From: Bacillota bacterium
GTDB taxonomy: Bacteria > Bacillota > Clostridia > Lachnospirales > Lachnospiraceae
Direction: 5' to 3'
NCBI GenBank assembly: GCA_023437715.1
Contig: JAEZFK010000035.1
Location: 1-64,000 of the forward strand
DNA length: 64,000 bases
Part shown: positions 35,786 to 44,299 of the stretch, one piece after another
Numbering within the stretch: position 1 is the first letter of the stretch
Layout: each line of letters starts with the position of its first letter
Translations under genes and position numbers: made by a program
The notes under the pieces: model-generated
What the model was told of the DNA's origin: nothing
The model's database searches: none
Seen by the model: the letters and a program-made list of their open reading frames with translations, nothing else

Positions 35786-35828
35786 TGTTTTACACCATTT
35801 CTTTCAAATCTCTCTGCCGTTTTTTTGT

Positions 35829-36890
35829 CTATTCTATGATCTTGTTATTCAACCGGTATACATAAACCAGAATCTCAGCGACCACGCCGTAATACTCGGC
35901 AGGAATCTCCCTTCCCACCTGAGTGCTGGCATAAATTCCTCTGGCCAGAGGCTTATTTTCAAGCACATACACTCCGTTTTCCTCGCCCACAGCTACAATT
36001 CGGAGGGCCAGCTCATCTACCCCCTTGGCAACTAAAACCGGGGCATTGTCTTTTTCGATATCATAGCGCAGAGCCACCGCATAATGGGTAGGGTTACGCA
36101 CAATTACATCGGCAGTCGGAACCGCCTGCATCATTCTGGAACGTGCTCTCTCCCTCTGCAGGCCTCGAATACGCCCTTTGATCTCAGGATTTCCTTCCGT
36201 CTGCTTGAATTCTTCCTTTACTTCCTGCTTTGACATCTTGATCTGGCGTTCATAATCCCACCACTGATAGAAATAGTCAAAGACAGCAATGGCAAGAAAG
36301 ACGATGGAAACCTTTATGATCATATCCATAATGGCATTTAACACATAAACGGAGGATTCTTTTAAATCCATATCAATGGTCCTGGAAACCGCCCTTAAAT
36401 CCCCTTTTATGATCTGGTAAAGGATCACTGCCAGTATAACGATCTTTATGATATTTTTTATAAGCTCCATCAGGCTTTTTAAAGATACCATATTCTGGAT
36501 TCCACGAAGCGGATTTAATTTGCTGAACTTGGGGGCCAGATTGCTTTTTGTAAAAAGAAATCTCGTCTGAACCCCTGTTCCCAAAACAGCCAGGACTACT
36601 GCGATTATAAGTATTGGAAGCGCGGATCTGGCAACTGCGCCAACCGTATCCCAAAAGATGTTCACGGTGTAATCAGATATGGTTTCGGCCTCCGGCGCAA
36701 GGCTCAAATACTTAATCATATAATCCCGCAAGGTCCGGTACATCAGAGGAAACAGCACCCTTAACATCAGGAATATTCCAAGAAGGGAAATGACCATCAC
36801 CACATCCTTACTGACAGCAACATGACCTTTCTTTCGTTCATCCCGCCGCCTTTTCGGTGTGGCTTTCTCAGTTTTTGAATCACCTGGCAT
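35829..36890 (-). CDS. flhB: Export switch protein FlhB
   Basis: A 353-residue gate protein with four membrane helices and the autocleavage site NPTH at 266-269. Its cleavage switches export from rod/hook to filament substrates, in response to FliK. The basic N-terminus (ATPKRRRDERKKG) is typical. It is adjacent to fliR. A separate free FlhB-like C-domain is at 6783-7133. Confidence 0.97.
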   Translation of the reverse strand: MPGDSKTEKATPKRRRDERKKGHVAVSKDVVMVISLLGIFLMLRVLFPLMYRTLRDYMIKYLSLAPEAETISDYTVNIFWDTVGAVARSALPILIIAVVLAVLGTGVQTRFLFTKSNLAPKFSKLNPLRGIQNMVSLKSLMELIKNIIKIVILAVILYQIIKGDLRAVSRTIDMDLKESSVYVLNAIMDMIIKVSIVFLAIAVFDYFYQWWDYERQIKMSKQEVKEEFKQTEGNPEIKGRIRGLQRERARSRMMQAVPTADVIVRNPTHYAVALRYDIEKDNAPVLVAKGVDELALRIVAVGEENGVYVLENKPLARGIYASTQVGREIPAEYYGVVAEILVYVYRLNNKIIE

Positions 36891-36914
36891 TGACTTTCAT
36901 CACATCCTTTTCAC

Positions 36915-37676
36915 TCATAAGAGTTTTATTATATCCTGAACCGTCAAGAGCATCTTGCTTATTATGTCGCCCAGATAATCTGACATGGGTGAAAACAGAA
37001 AAATCAACATCAGAATGCCAATTATGATCTTGGCCTGTATATTTACTACAAATACATTAATCTGCGGTATCATTTTCATCAGAATTCCTACTGCAATTTC
37101 CGTGATAAATTCTATGGCAATGATGGGAAAGGCAAATTTGACCGCCATGACGATGCACAGGCTGAAAATTTCCGTTACAGCCCACGCTGCATTGGCTCCT
37201 ATGACCACCTGACCGTAGGGAACCACATCTGCCGATGTGATCAAAAGCTTTAAAAGAGCCAGATGACCGTCCACCGCAAAGAACAGCATAACAAGATAGG
37301 CATTGTAAACGCCGCCGGTAATAGCGACCTGAGCATTGCTCTGAGGATCATAAATGGTCGCCATGGAAAGCCCCATCTGGAAATCAATCACTGAGCCTGC
37401 AAAGGTAATGATCATGAAAAACAGTTCCATGATAAAACCGATAACATATCCGAAAGCAAATTCTTTCAAAAGAAGCACCGCAAACTCTATGGAGTTAACC
37501 GGTTCCGGCACCTGGGCCGCAGAATAGGAATATATGAGCAGCGTGAATACCATAATCATTCCGCCTTTTACATTAGCCGGAACATTTCTTCTCCCAAAAA
37601 CAGGATTCATCAGAACGAAGCCTGACATCCTCATAAAAATCAGGGAAAACAGCATCATCTGTCCTATATCTGGCAT
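36915..37676 (-). CDS. fliR: Export gate protein FliR
   Basis: A 253-residue integral membrane protein with about six hydrophobic segments. The conserved RMSGFVLMNPVFGRRNVP at the start and MGLSMATIYDPQ in the middle are typical. With FliP and FliQ it forms the export channel. Confidence 0.95.
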   Translation of the reverse strand: MPDIGQMMLFSLIFMRMSGFVLMNPVFGRRNVPANVKGGMIMVFTLLIYSYSAAQVPEPVNSIEFAVLLLKEFAFGYVIGFIMELFFMIITFAGSVIDFQMGLSMATIYDPQSNAQVAITGGVYNAYLVMLFFAVDGHLALLKLLITSADVVPYGQVVIGANAAWAVTEIFSLCIVMAVKFAFPIIAIEFITEIAVGILMKMIPQINVFVVNIQAKIIIGILMLIFLFSPMSDYLGDIISKMLLTVQDIIKLL

Positions 37677-37704
37677 TTGAATCTTCCTCTCTTCTGCTTT
37701 CCTT

Positions 37705-37965
37705 TTATACTAGCATAGTGCTGAAAATATGTACTGTAAAATCGCGGAGCGAATCCATCATATTGCTGCCAAAAATCAAAAGCATCAGCCCGATTACCAG
37801 CAGCTTTGGCACGAAAGTAATGGTTTGCTCATGAATCTGGGTCGCCGCCTGTAAAATGGAAATGATGACGCCCACCACCATACTTACCACAAGAACCGGT
37901 CCGCCAAGTCTGGCTACCAGGCCGAACATTTCATACATCAGTCCGCTAAGCGCTGTTTCCGTCAT
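37705..37965 (-). CDS. fliQ: Export gate protein FliQ
   Basis: An 86-residue two-helix membrane protein (GGPVLVVSMVVGVIIS and KLLVIGLMLLIFGS). Part of the FliPQR channel; between fliP and fliR. Confidence 0.95.
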   Translation of the reverse strand: MTETALSGLMYEMFGLVARLGGPVLVVSMVVGVIISILQAATQIHEQTITFVPKLLVIGLMLLIFGSNMMDSLRDFTVHIFSTMLV

Positions 37966-37980
37966 TTTCTATTCCTCCCA

Positions 37981-38643
37981 TCAGTAATGAAAGCTGGTGA
38001 CCAAATTTTTAAACAGAAGCTCCCAGCCGTTAACTGTCACAAATAAAAGAAGCTTAAAGGGCAGGGAGATCATGGCAGGAGGAAGCATAACCATACCCAT
38101 GGACATCAAAGTCGTGGATACAATAATATCCACCAGCATAAAGGGCAGGAAGATCATAAATCCGGCCGTAAATGCCCGTTTTAACTCCGAGGTCATAAAG
38201 GAAGGGATTACCACTGTCATGGGGACATCTTCGATGTTCTCCGGCTTCGTTGTACCTGACATGTCTAAAAACAGATTAAGGGTCTCTGTCTCCGTCTGCT
38301 TCAGCATAAACCTCTTCATGGGGACCTGAGCCCTTTTTAATGCTTCTCCCTGGGTGATTTCCTCTTTTATGTAAGGCTGGTAGGCATTGGTGTTCACATC
38401 CTTTATAACCGGGTCCATGATGAACAAAGTTAAAAATAAAGCGATACCCACCAACACCATATTCGGAGGTGTCTGCTGAACTCCCAGAGCATTTCTGGTA
38501 AAAGACAAGATAATGACAATCCTGGTAAAGGACGTCATCATCACTAAAATAGAAGGCATCAATGAAATGATGGTCAGAATGAGGAAAAGCTCCAGGGTTG
38601 GCACCCGGCCGCCATTAATATTAATCAAGGCATCTGTATTCAT
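37981..38643 (-). CDS. fliP: Export gate protein FliP
   Basis: About 220 residues from the ATG at 38643, with AGGAGG six bases upstream; the GTG at 38658 is upstream of that site and so unlikely. Four hydrophobic segments, SFTRIVIILSFTRNALG and PFMLVDIIVSTTLMSMGM are diagnostic. Core of the export channel. Confidence 0.96.
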   Translation of the reverse strand: MNTDALININGGRVPTLELFLILTIISLMPSILVMMTSFTRIVIILSFTRNALGVQQTPPNMVLVGIALFLTLFIMDPVIKDVNTNAYQPYIKEEITQGEALKRAQVPMKRFMLKQTETETLNLFLDMSGTTKPENIEDVPMTVVIPSFMTSELKRAFTAGFMIFLPFMLVDIIVSTTLMSMGMVMLPPAMISLPFKLLLFVTVNGWELLFKNLVTSFHY

Positions 38644-38654
38644 TCCATTCCTCC

Positions 38655-39014
38655 TCACACATCTTTTGTGTGTCTGTCCTTATATTTCTTCAATATATTT
38701 TTAAAACTTTCGTATCCTACCGCCCCTGTCTGGGGTGGGAAATCAGATACTCCTTTCTGGACATCCTCTTCGGAAAGCTCTGACAGAAAGGTGATCTGGG
38801 AAGAGGCAATGCCGATGAGGTAGTAACGGCTGCCCACACGAATGATCGCAACCGATTTATCCTGAGCAAGCGGAAGCCTGTCCAGCATCTGCATATTCGT
38901 TCCTCTTTGCTTCATTCCCATCCCTTTTCCAAGACTCTTCGTAAATACATAACTTAAGTACAGGATCAGAGCGGTAAGGATTAACACCGATGCCAGACTG
39001 ATTATACTGTCCAA
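38655..39014 (-). CDS. fliO: FliO-family export protein
   Basis: A 119-residue protein with a single N-terminal membrane helix and a short cytoplasmic domain (MQMLDRLPLAQDKSVAIIRV). FliO helps assemble the FliP ring. Sequence divergence is usual for this family; position between fliY and fliP supports it. Confidence 0.88.
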   Translation of the reverse strand: MDSIISLASVLILTALILYLSYVFTKSLGKGMGMKQRGTNMQMLDRLPLAQDKSVAIIRVGSRYYLIGIASSQITFLSELSEEDVQKGVSDFPPQTGAVGYESFKNILKKYKDRHTKDV

Positions 39015-39031
39015 ATACAGTCACTCCCTCT

Positions 39032-40393
39032 CTATCCGATATTCCGTTTAACAATCTCCGTAATACGAATGCCAAAGTTATCGTCAACCACCACCACATC
39101 GCCTTTTGCTATGCACTGGCCGTTTACATATAAGTCCACCTGATCACCGGCAAGCTTGTCCAGAACAACCAGGGAACCCTTGCTGAATTCAAGAATATCC
39201 TTTACCAGTTTTCTGGTTCTGCCGATTTCTACGGACACCTCAAGAGGAACTCCCATAATCAGTTCCCTGTTTTCTTCCTGTTCCTCATAGCTCACTGCTG
39301 ATTCTTTTAAGCTGTTCTGAGGAATTGGCTTTACATTTATTGTCTTCGGTTCCTGAGCCTCTTTCTGAGGCTGGTTCTGCTGACCTGCCTGCATCTGCAT
39401 CATCATCTGCTGCATCTGGGCTATCATTTGTTGCTGCATCTGCATCTGAGCTATCATCTGGTTCATATCAATTCCACCTGCAATAGGAGCCGCGTATGCC
39501 TGGGGTGCAACCGAAGCTGCTGCCTGGGCCGACGCTGCCGACTGATCTGGTACTGCCTGGGCCGGTGCTGCTGCCTGAGCGAAAACCGGTTCCGGCACCG
39601 GTTCTGGTTCTGAAACCGGTATTGGTGCAGCCTCCGCTGCCGAAGAAAAGCTTCCTGCCAGAAGCCGCTCTATCTCCTCCTGGGAAAGCATTCCGCCTGA
39701 TGACGGAGCCGGAGCTTCTTCCTTTACCTCAGGCTGCTGTGTCTGAGCCTGGACCGGAGCTGGAATAGGAGCGGGTTCGGGTTCTTCCATTTCCATGACC
39801 TCCTGCGGGAAAAATCCTGCGACCAGTTCCTTTGCCAGGAACGGAGGCATTACATTGATGAATTCACTTTCCAGCCGGTCAGCGATCTTTAATGTAAATC
39901 CGATGACCACCATGGAATTATCATCATGATAATATTTTTCCTTAAAATCTTCGATATCGCTGATTTCAAAGGACTGAGGCGTGGAAATATTCACCGTCTT
40001 GCTTAAAAATTCAGACAAAGCTGTGGCGGACGCCCCCATCATCTGATTCATAACCTCACAGATCGCACTGATATTCAGTTCGTTTAATTCAAACTCTTCC
40101 TCCGGAGTTTCCATCCCCATCAGCATATCTACGATCACTTTTACATCATGCTTCTTAAGAAGCATAATATTACTTCCGCTAAGCCCTGCGATATAGGTAA
40201 TCTCTACCCCCACTGCCGGCTCCAGATTTGAAATTTCAAATTCATCCTTGGACAATACCCTGACCACCGGCGTGGTAATATCAACTCTGGCACTGAGCAT
40301 GGTGGATACCGCGGTAGCCGAAGCTCCCAGGCTTATATTTAATATTTCACCTATGGCATCAATCTCAAATGCGCTAAAATTTTTCGAATCCAT
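39032..40393 (-). CDS. fliY: Switch protein and CheY-P phosphatase FliY
   Basis: A 453-residue fusion: CheC-type phosphatase domain (about 1-200), a long Pro/Ala/Gln/Met-rich linker (about 205-355) with repeated QQMIAQMQ, and a FliN/SpoA domain (about 375-453, IGRTRKLVKDILEFSKGS). Both phosphatase sites are intact: DAIGEILN and SAICEVMN, each followed by Pro 22 residues on. It acts in the C-ring to dephosphorylate CheY-P. No second FliN is seen here. Confidence 0.95.
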   Translation of the reverse strand: MDSKNFSAFEIDAIGEILNISLGASATAVSTMLSARVDITTPVVRVLSKDEFEISNLEPAVGVEITYIAGLSGSNIMLLKKHDVKVIVDMLMGMETPEEEFELNELNISAICEVMNQMMGASATALSEFLSKTVNISTPQSFEISDIEDFKEKYYHDDNSMVVIGFTLKIADRLESEFINVMPPFLAKELVAGFFPQEVMEMEEPEPAPIPAPVQAQTQQPEVKEEAPAPSSGGMLSQEEIERLLAGSFSSAAEAAPIPVSEPEPVPEPVFAQAAAPAQAVPDQSAASAQAAASVAPQAYAAPIAGGIDMNQMIAQMQMQQQMIAQMQQMMMQMQAGQQNQPQKEAQEPKTINVKPIPQNSLKESAVSYEEQEENRELIMGVPLEVSVEIGRTRKLVKDILEFSKGSLVVLDKLAGDQVDLYVNGQCIAKGDVVVVDDNFGIRITEIVKRNIG

Positions 40394-40443
40394 GCATCTT
40401 TTCTCCCTTTATACTCATTTAGCCCTCTATGCCATGTTACGCG

Positions 40444-40890
40444 TTACTTCCCTATTTCCAAGGCCTTGGAAGCCATCATCTTTATGGCATTGAACGCCGT
40501 GATATTCGCTTCATAAGACCGGGTAGCGGACATGCTGTCTACGGTTTCCTTAATCAGATCCACATTCGGCATCTGAACGTAACCGTTCTCATCTGCATCC
40601 GGATGTTCGGGGTTATAAACGGACTTAAAGGGACTGGTGTCTTCCACGACTTGGGCAACTCTGACACCGCCTGCACTCTGCTGCCTGCTTATTCCGGCGG
40701 CATTCATCAGGGTTTTCCGAAAATTATTCTCATTCTTGGATTCAAGAACTACCATCTTTCTCTGATAGGGTCCACCGGCTTCTGTCCTTGTGGTATCAAT
40801 ATTCGCAATGTTTTCTGATGCGATATCCAGCCGAAGGCGCTGCGCGGTCATTCCTGACGCACTGATGTTCATAGAACTTAAAAAAGACAT
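40444..40890 (-). CDS. flgC: Proximal rod protein FlgC
   Basis: A 148-residue rod protein with IASENIANIDTTRTEAGGPY near the start and the SYEANITAFNAIKMMASKAL C-terminal helix. It forms the proximal rod with FlgB and FliE. Normally it sits between flgB and fliE at the operon start; here it is between cheY and fliY, about 13 kb away. Confidence 0.95.
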   Translation of the reverse strand: MSFLSSMNISASGMTAQRLRLDIASENIANIDTTRTEAGGPYQRKMVVLESKNENNFRKTLMNAAGISRQQSAGGVRVAQVVEDTSPFKSVYNPEHPDADENGYVQMPNVDLIKETVDSMSATRSYEANITAFNAIKMMASKALEIGK

Positions 40891-40914
40891 ATGTACCCTC
40901 CTGTCATATCACAA

Positions 40915-41274
40915 TTATCCGATGATACCTGTAACTGTTTTCAGAATTCTGTCAGGCTTAAAGGGTTTTACGATAAAGTCCTTTGCGCCGGATTTAATCG
41001 CTTCAATTACCATACTCTCCTGACCCATGGCGGAACACATGACAACCACCGCATTTGGGGACTTCGCCTTAATGGTTTTTAAAGCCTCCAGTCCATCCAT
41101 GTTCGGCATGGTAATATCCATGATTACTAAATCAGGGTTGATCTCGGAATACATCTGTACTGCCTGAGCACCGTCAGAAGCCTCATAAAGGTCTGTGTAC
41201 CCGTTTTTTGTAAGAGTATCCTTAATCATCATTCTCATAAATGCTGCATCATCTACCAATAGTATTTTTGCCAT
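40915..41274 (-). CDS. cheY: Chemotaxis response regulator CheY
   Basis: A 119-residue single-domain receiver: Asp8/Asp9, phospho-acceptor Asp53 (VIMDITMPNMDG) and Lys103 (IVKPFKPD). CheA phosphorylates it; the active form binds FliM/FliY at the switch. Confidence 0.97.
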   Translation of the reverse strand: MAKILLVDDAAFMRMMIKDTLTKNGYTDLYEASDGAQAVQMYSEINPDLVIMDITMPNMDGLEALKTIKAKSPNAVVVMCSAMGQESMVIEAIKSGAKDFIVKPFKPDRILKTVTGIIG

Positions 41275-41331
41275 TTCTTTACATCTCCTTTTATCATCCT
41301 TAATTCTTTAATTCTTTATATAATCCCTGAC

Positions 41332-42351
41332 TCAGTTTTCACCGGCCTGGTTATTTCCTTTTTCAGCGAGCTCCTCAATCTGAACCGCAACATTCCGTTT
41401 ATGGACACCTAACTGGCCCTTAAACCACGGCTGGCCTTCCACATACAGCTGTACGTTGGAATCCTTGGGCGTATTTAAGTTAATCACATCGCCCACATGG
41501 AGATTATATACATCATCCAGACTTATTACGGCCTCACCGACCTGAGCCTGAACCAGTAAATCAGAAGCCTTGATGCTGTTCATGATATCAAGCTGATTAT
41601 CCTGATTGTTATCTTCCATTCCCATGGCGTTATGCTTGCGCCTGTCTATAATATTGAAAATGTTCATGAGCAGGTTGCCGGGAATACAGATATTCAGCTT
41701 TCCGGAGCACTCTTTTAAAATTACGTCAATGACAATAATTACAACGGTCTCATCCACACCGATTTCCTGAAACATGCCTGAGTTTTCTTCCAGCCTGTCC
41801 ATGGTAAAGTTCAGGTTGATATAGCTGGCCCAGGAATCTCTCAGAGCCCCGATGATATACTGAATGATTTTCCGGTACAGAGCCGTCTCGATTTCCGTAT
41901 AAACGTAGGAGGTGTCGTCAATCATATCATCTCCCACTCCGCCCAGCATCCGGTCTATAAGGCTTAACATCAGCGGCATACTGATATTGATTAAAACCGG
42001 CGGATTTTTCGAGTTATCCGGCAGAGCAACATTGACAACGGTGAGAACATCGCTGTCGCTTAATGCATTGCTGAACTCATAATACCGCTGCTCCTCCACC
42101 GCCACCACCGATAATTCACTGGAGGTACGGAACAGGCTGTTGATCTGAGATCCCGCAATTCTGGAATAATTCTCAAATATGTTCTTTAAAATTCTCAGCT
42201 TGTCTTTTGTGAATTTTTTAGGACTGTTAAAGTCGTACTTTCTGTATTTTATTTCACTTTCTTTTTTTTCAATCTCGTCGATGGGCTCACCATTTCCCTG
42301 CAGGGAATTGAGCAATGCATCAATCTGACTTTGGGATAATACTTCAGCCAT
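41332..42351 (-). CDS. fliM: Switch protein FliM
   Basis: A 339-residue C-ring protein. Start at 42351 follows GGGAG. The CheY-P-binding N-terminal peptide LSQSQIDALL is intact; the CheC-like middle (about 40-240) and SpoA C-domain follow (VQAQVGEAVISLDD). It transmits CheY signal to FliG. Confidence 0.96.
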   Translation of the reverse strand: MAEVLSQSQIDALLNSLQGNGEPIDEIEKKESEIKYRKYDFNSPKKFTKDKLRILKNIFENYSRIAGSQINSLFRTSSELSVVAVEEQRYYEFSNALSDSDVLTVVNVALPDNSKNPPVLINISMPLMLSLIDRMLGGVGDDMIDDTSYVYTEIETALYRKIIQYIIGALRDSWASYINLNFTMDRLEENSGMFQEIGVDETVVIIVIDVILKECSGKLNICIPGNLLMNIFNIIDRRKHNAMGMEDNNQDNQLDIMNSIKASDLLVQAQVGEAVISLDDVYNLHVGDVINLNTPKDSNVQLYVEGQPWFKGQLGVHKRNVAVQIEELAEKGNNQAGEN

Positions 42352-42373
42352 CTGTTTCACTCCCGTTTTTGAT

Positions 42374-43147
42374 TTAATTGTCCGTATCTTCCTGATAGTT
42401 GTGATACACCTGATCGTAATACTCTTCCAGGCTCTTTTCTTTCATGCCGCTTTTTGTTATCAGGATCTCCACGCGACGGTTTTTGGCTCGTCCTTCTTCC
42501 GTATCAAATGGTGCAATGGGACGGAACTGGCCAAAGCTCATACCCACCAGCTTTTCCGGTGAAACGGCATTTTTACTTTGGAGATAGATAATAACTTCCG
42601 CAGACCGCTGGGCAGACAGCATTCTGTCGTTGCGGATATTATTGGTTTTTTCGGGGCTTGCCTGAGATGTGTGCCCCAGTATCTTTACTTCTTTTATCAT
42701 GTGATTTGCCTGTGACATAGCGGCAGCAAACTGGTCGAGAACATCCTTTCCTTCCTGCCTGAGGACTGAACCGTCTCCGTCAAAAAATACTGTATCACGA
42801 AACGAAATAAATGTGAAGCCATCGCCCTGTGTAATTTCTACAACATCCTGTATATTTCGCTCCTCAACGACTTTTTTCAAAGCCGGATACAGATCGTCAA
42901 AGCTTGTAATATCTTTGCCCCCGGCAGACAGGGAATTTGCTTCGCCTTCACCGGCGTTCCCTACTGTCTGATCCTGGCTTTCCCGGGCGCTTGGATCCAG
43001 GCTTTTTACCAGCATCCTCCATTTATTCTGGTCAACGGAAGATGTGGAGTATAAAAGAACAAAAAAGCACAACAGCAATGTTACCAGGTATCCATAGGTT
43101 TCCATCCAGCTTCCCAGTTCTTCCGGCTTCTTATTCCTCTTAATCAT
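42374..43147 (-). CDS. motB: Stator protein MotB with altered proton-binding site
   Basis: A 257-residue stator protein. One membrane helix (LVTLLLCFFVLLYS) follows a cytoplasmic leader, then a plug region and an OmpA/MotB peptidoglycan-binding domain (about 115-235, GHTSQASPEKTNN and AQRSAEVIIYL). The essential membrane Asp of MotB (YAD/YSD context) is Tyr20 here: WMETYGYLVTLL, codon TAC at 43088-43090. The rest of the family pattern is intact. Normal proton/sodium conduction through this protein is doubtful unless the base is in error. Confidence 0.88.
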   Translation of the reverse strand: MIKRNKKPEELGSWMETYGYLVTLLLCFFVLLYSTSSVDQNKWRMLVKSLDPSARESQDQTVGNAGEGEANSLSAGGKDITSFDDLYPALKKVVEERNIQDVVEITQGDGFTFISFRDTVFFDGDGSVLRQEGKDVLDQFAAAMSQANHMIKEVKILGHTSQASPEKTNNIRNDRMLSAQRSAEVIIYLQSKNAVSPEKLVGMSFGQFRPIAPFDTEEGRAKNRRVEILITKSGMKEKSLEEYYDQVYHNYQEDTDN

Positions 43148-43196
43148 CTAACCACCTGTTTCCATTTTCATGACCGCCATAATTCAAAGGGGCTCT

Positions 43197-44003
43197 TTAA
43201 ACATCAAAGTCACCGCTGTCAGCACCTGTGGATCTCTTCTTAACATTTTTCTTCTGCTCCAATGGCAGATAGGATAAAAGCTTTTCTCTCAAATATTTTG
43301 GATTATCTCCAGCCTGTATGGACAGCACGCCTTCTATGATGATCTGTTTATACAGAACTTCCTCCTCATTGCGGAGGCGAAGCTTTTTTGCCATTGGTGC
43401 AAAGAGCAGCTGAGCCATAATGCAGCCATAAAAGGTAGTGAGCAGCGCGATTGACATGTTTTTCCCAAGGCCGCCTGCCCCGTCTTCCATGTTCATGCCC
43501 TTCAGCATGTTGACCAGCCCCACAAGGGTACCGATCAGACCAAAGGCAGGAGCTGCGGAGCTTCCTCTTTCGTATATGCCCACCGCCTGTTCGTGACGGT
43601 CAGACATGATGGATACTTCACTTTCCAGAATGTCCCTGATCTTTTCCGCATCCATGGCATCCACGATCAGCATGACACTCTGCTTTAAAAACGGATCCTT
43701 TATTCTGTCAGCCTGTTCCTCCAGAAGCAGGAGGCCTCTTCTTCTGGCCGTACTGGCCATATCGACCAGCATATCAATAACCGCTCCGGCATCGTACCGA
43801 TTCTGGCTAAACATGATTCCGATGTGCTTCGGAATCTGGGCCAGCATTCGAAAAGGAAAGCTGGCAACAAGGGTCGCCGCAGTGCCGCCTGCAACAATGA
43901 CAATACTGGGCATATCTATGAAGTTTCCGATCTTGTCGATTCCTATACCGTAAATGATTAAGACGGCACCAAGTATCCAGCCTATGATCAATGATATATC
44001 CAT
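43197..44003 (-). CDS. motA: Stator protein MotA
   Basis: About 268 residues from the ATG at 44003, which has GGGAGG upstream. Four membrane helices, a cytoplasmic loop with the Arg/Glu pair region (ASTARRRGLLLLEEQ), and the conserved Pro of AAPAFGLIG and LLFAPMAKKL are all present. Pairs with MotB; MotA itself looks normal. Confidence 0.96.
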   Translation of the reverse strand: MDISLIIGWILGAVLIIYGIGIDKIGNFIDMPSIVIVAGGTAATLVASFPFRMLAQIPKHIGIMFSQNRYDAGAVIDMLVDMASTARRRGLLLLEEQADRIKDPFLKQSVMLIVDAMDAEKIRDILESEVSIMSDRHEQAVGIYERGSSAAPAFGLIGTLVGLVNMLKGMNMEDGAGGLGKNMSIALLTTFYGCIMAQLLFAPMAKKLRLRNEEEVLYKQIIIEGVLSIQAGDNPKYLREKLLSYLPLEQKKNVKKRSTGADSGDFDV

Positions 44004-44035
44004 GAAATCCTCCCTTAATCCAGACAACGCCTATG

Positions 44036-44239
44036 TTAAACTTTCATTTTCTGCGCGCATACATAGATTCGGGCATTGTATTCGATCACTCGGTTTATAA
44101 TCTCTTCAACAGCTTCTCTTACAACATAATGCTTCCCGCTGACCAGCGTTATATTTGATTCCGGTATGGATTCAACCCTTTCGATCTGATTGCAGTTAAT
44201 TACAAACTCCTCGCCGTTCAATCTTGTGAGACGAATCAT
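44036..44239 (-). CDS. flbD: FlbD-like small flagellar protein
   Basis: A 67-residue FlbD/SwrD-like protein (MIRLTRLNGEEFVIN... then VREAVEEIINRVIEYN). The start at 44239 has AAAGG seven bases upstream. Family members increase motor power or stator function in Bacillus. Between flgE and motA. Confidence 0.9.
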   Translation of the reverse strand: MIRLTRLNGEEFVINCNQIERVESIPESNITLVSGKHYVVREAVEEIINRVIEYNARIYVCAQKMKV

Positions 44240-44260
44240 ATTTTTACCTTTCTCAAGCCT

Positions 44261-44283
44261 GGAGAGGCGGGCACCGCCTCTCC
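44261..44283 (-). other. Stable hairpin after flgE
   Basis: Perfect ten-bp stem GGAGAGGCGG (44261-44270) with CCGCCTCTCC (44274-44283), a three-base loop, 17 nt downstream of the flgE stop. No T run on the minus strand. It may protect the hook mRNA or mark a processing boundary. Confidence 0.6.
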
Positions 44284-44299
44284 AAATCATGTAAGCTCA

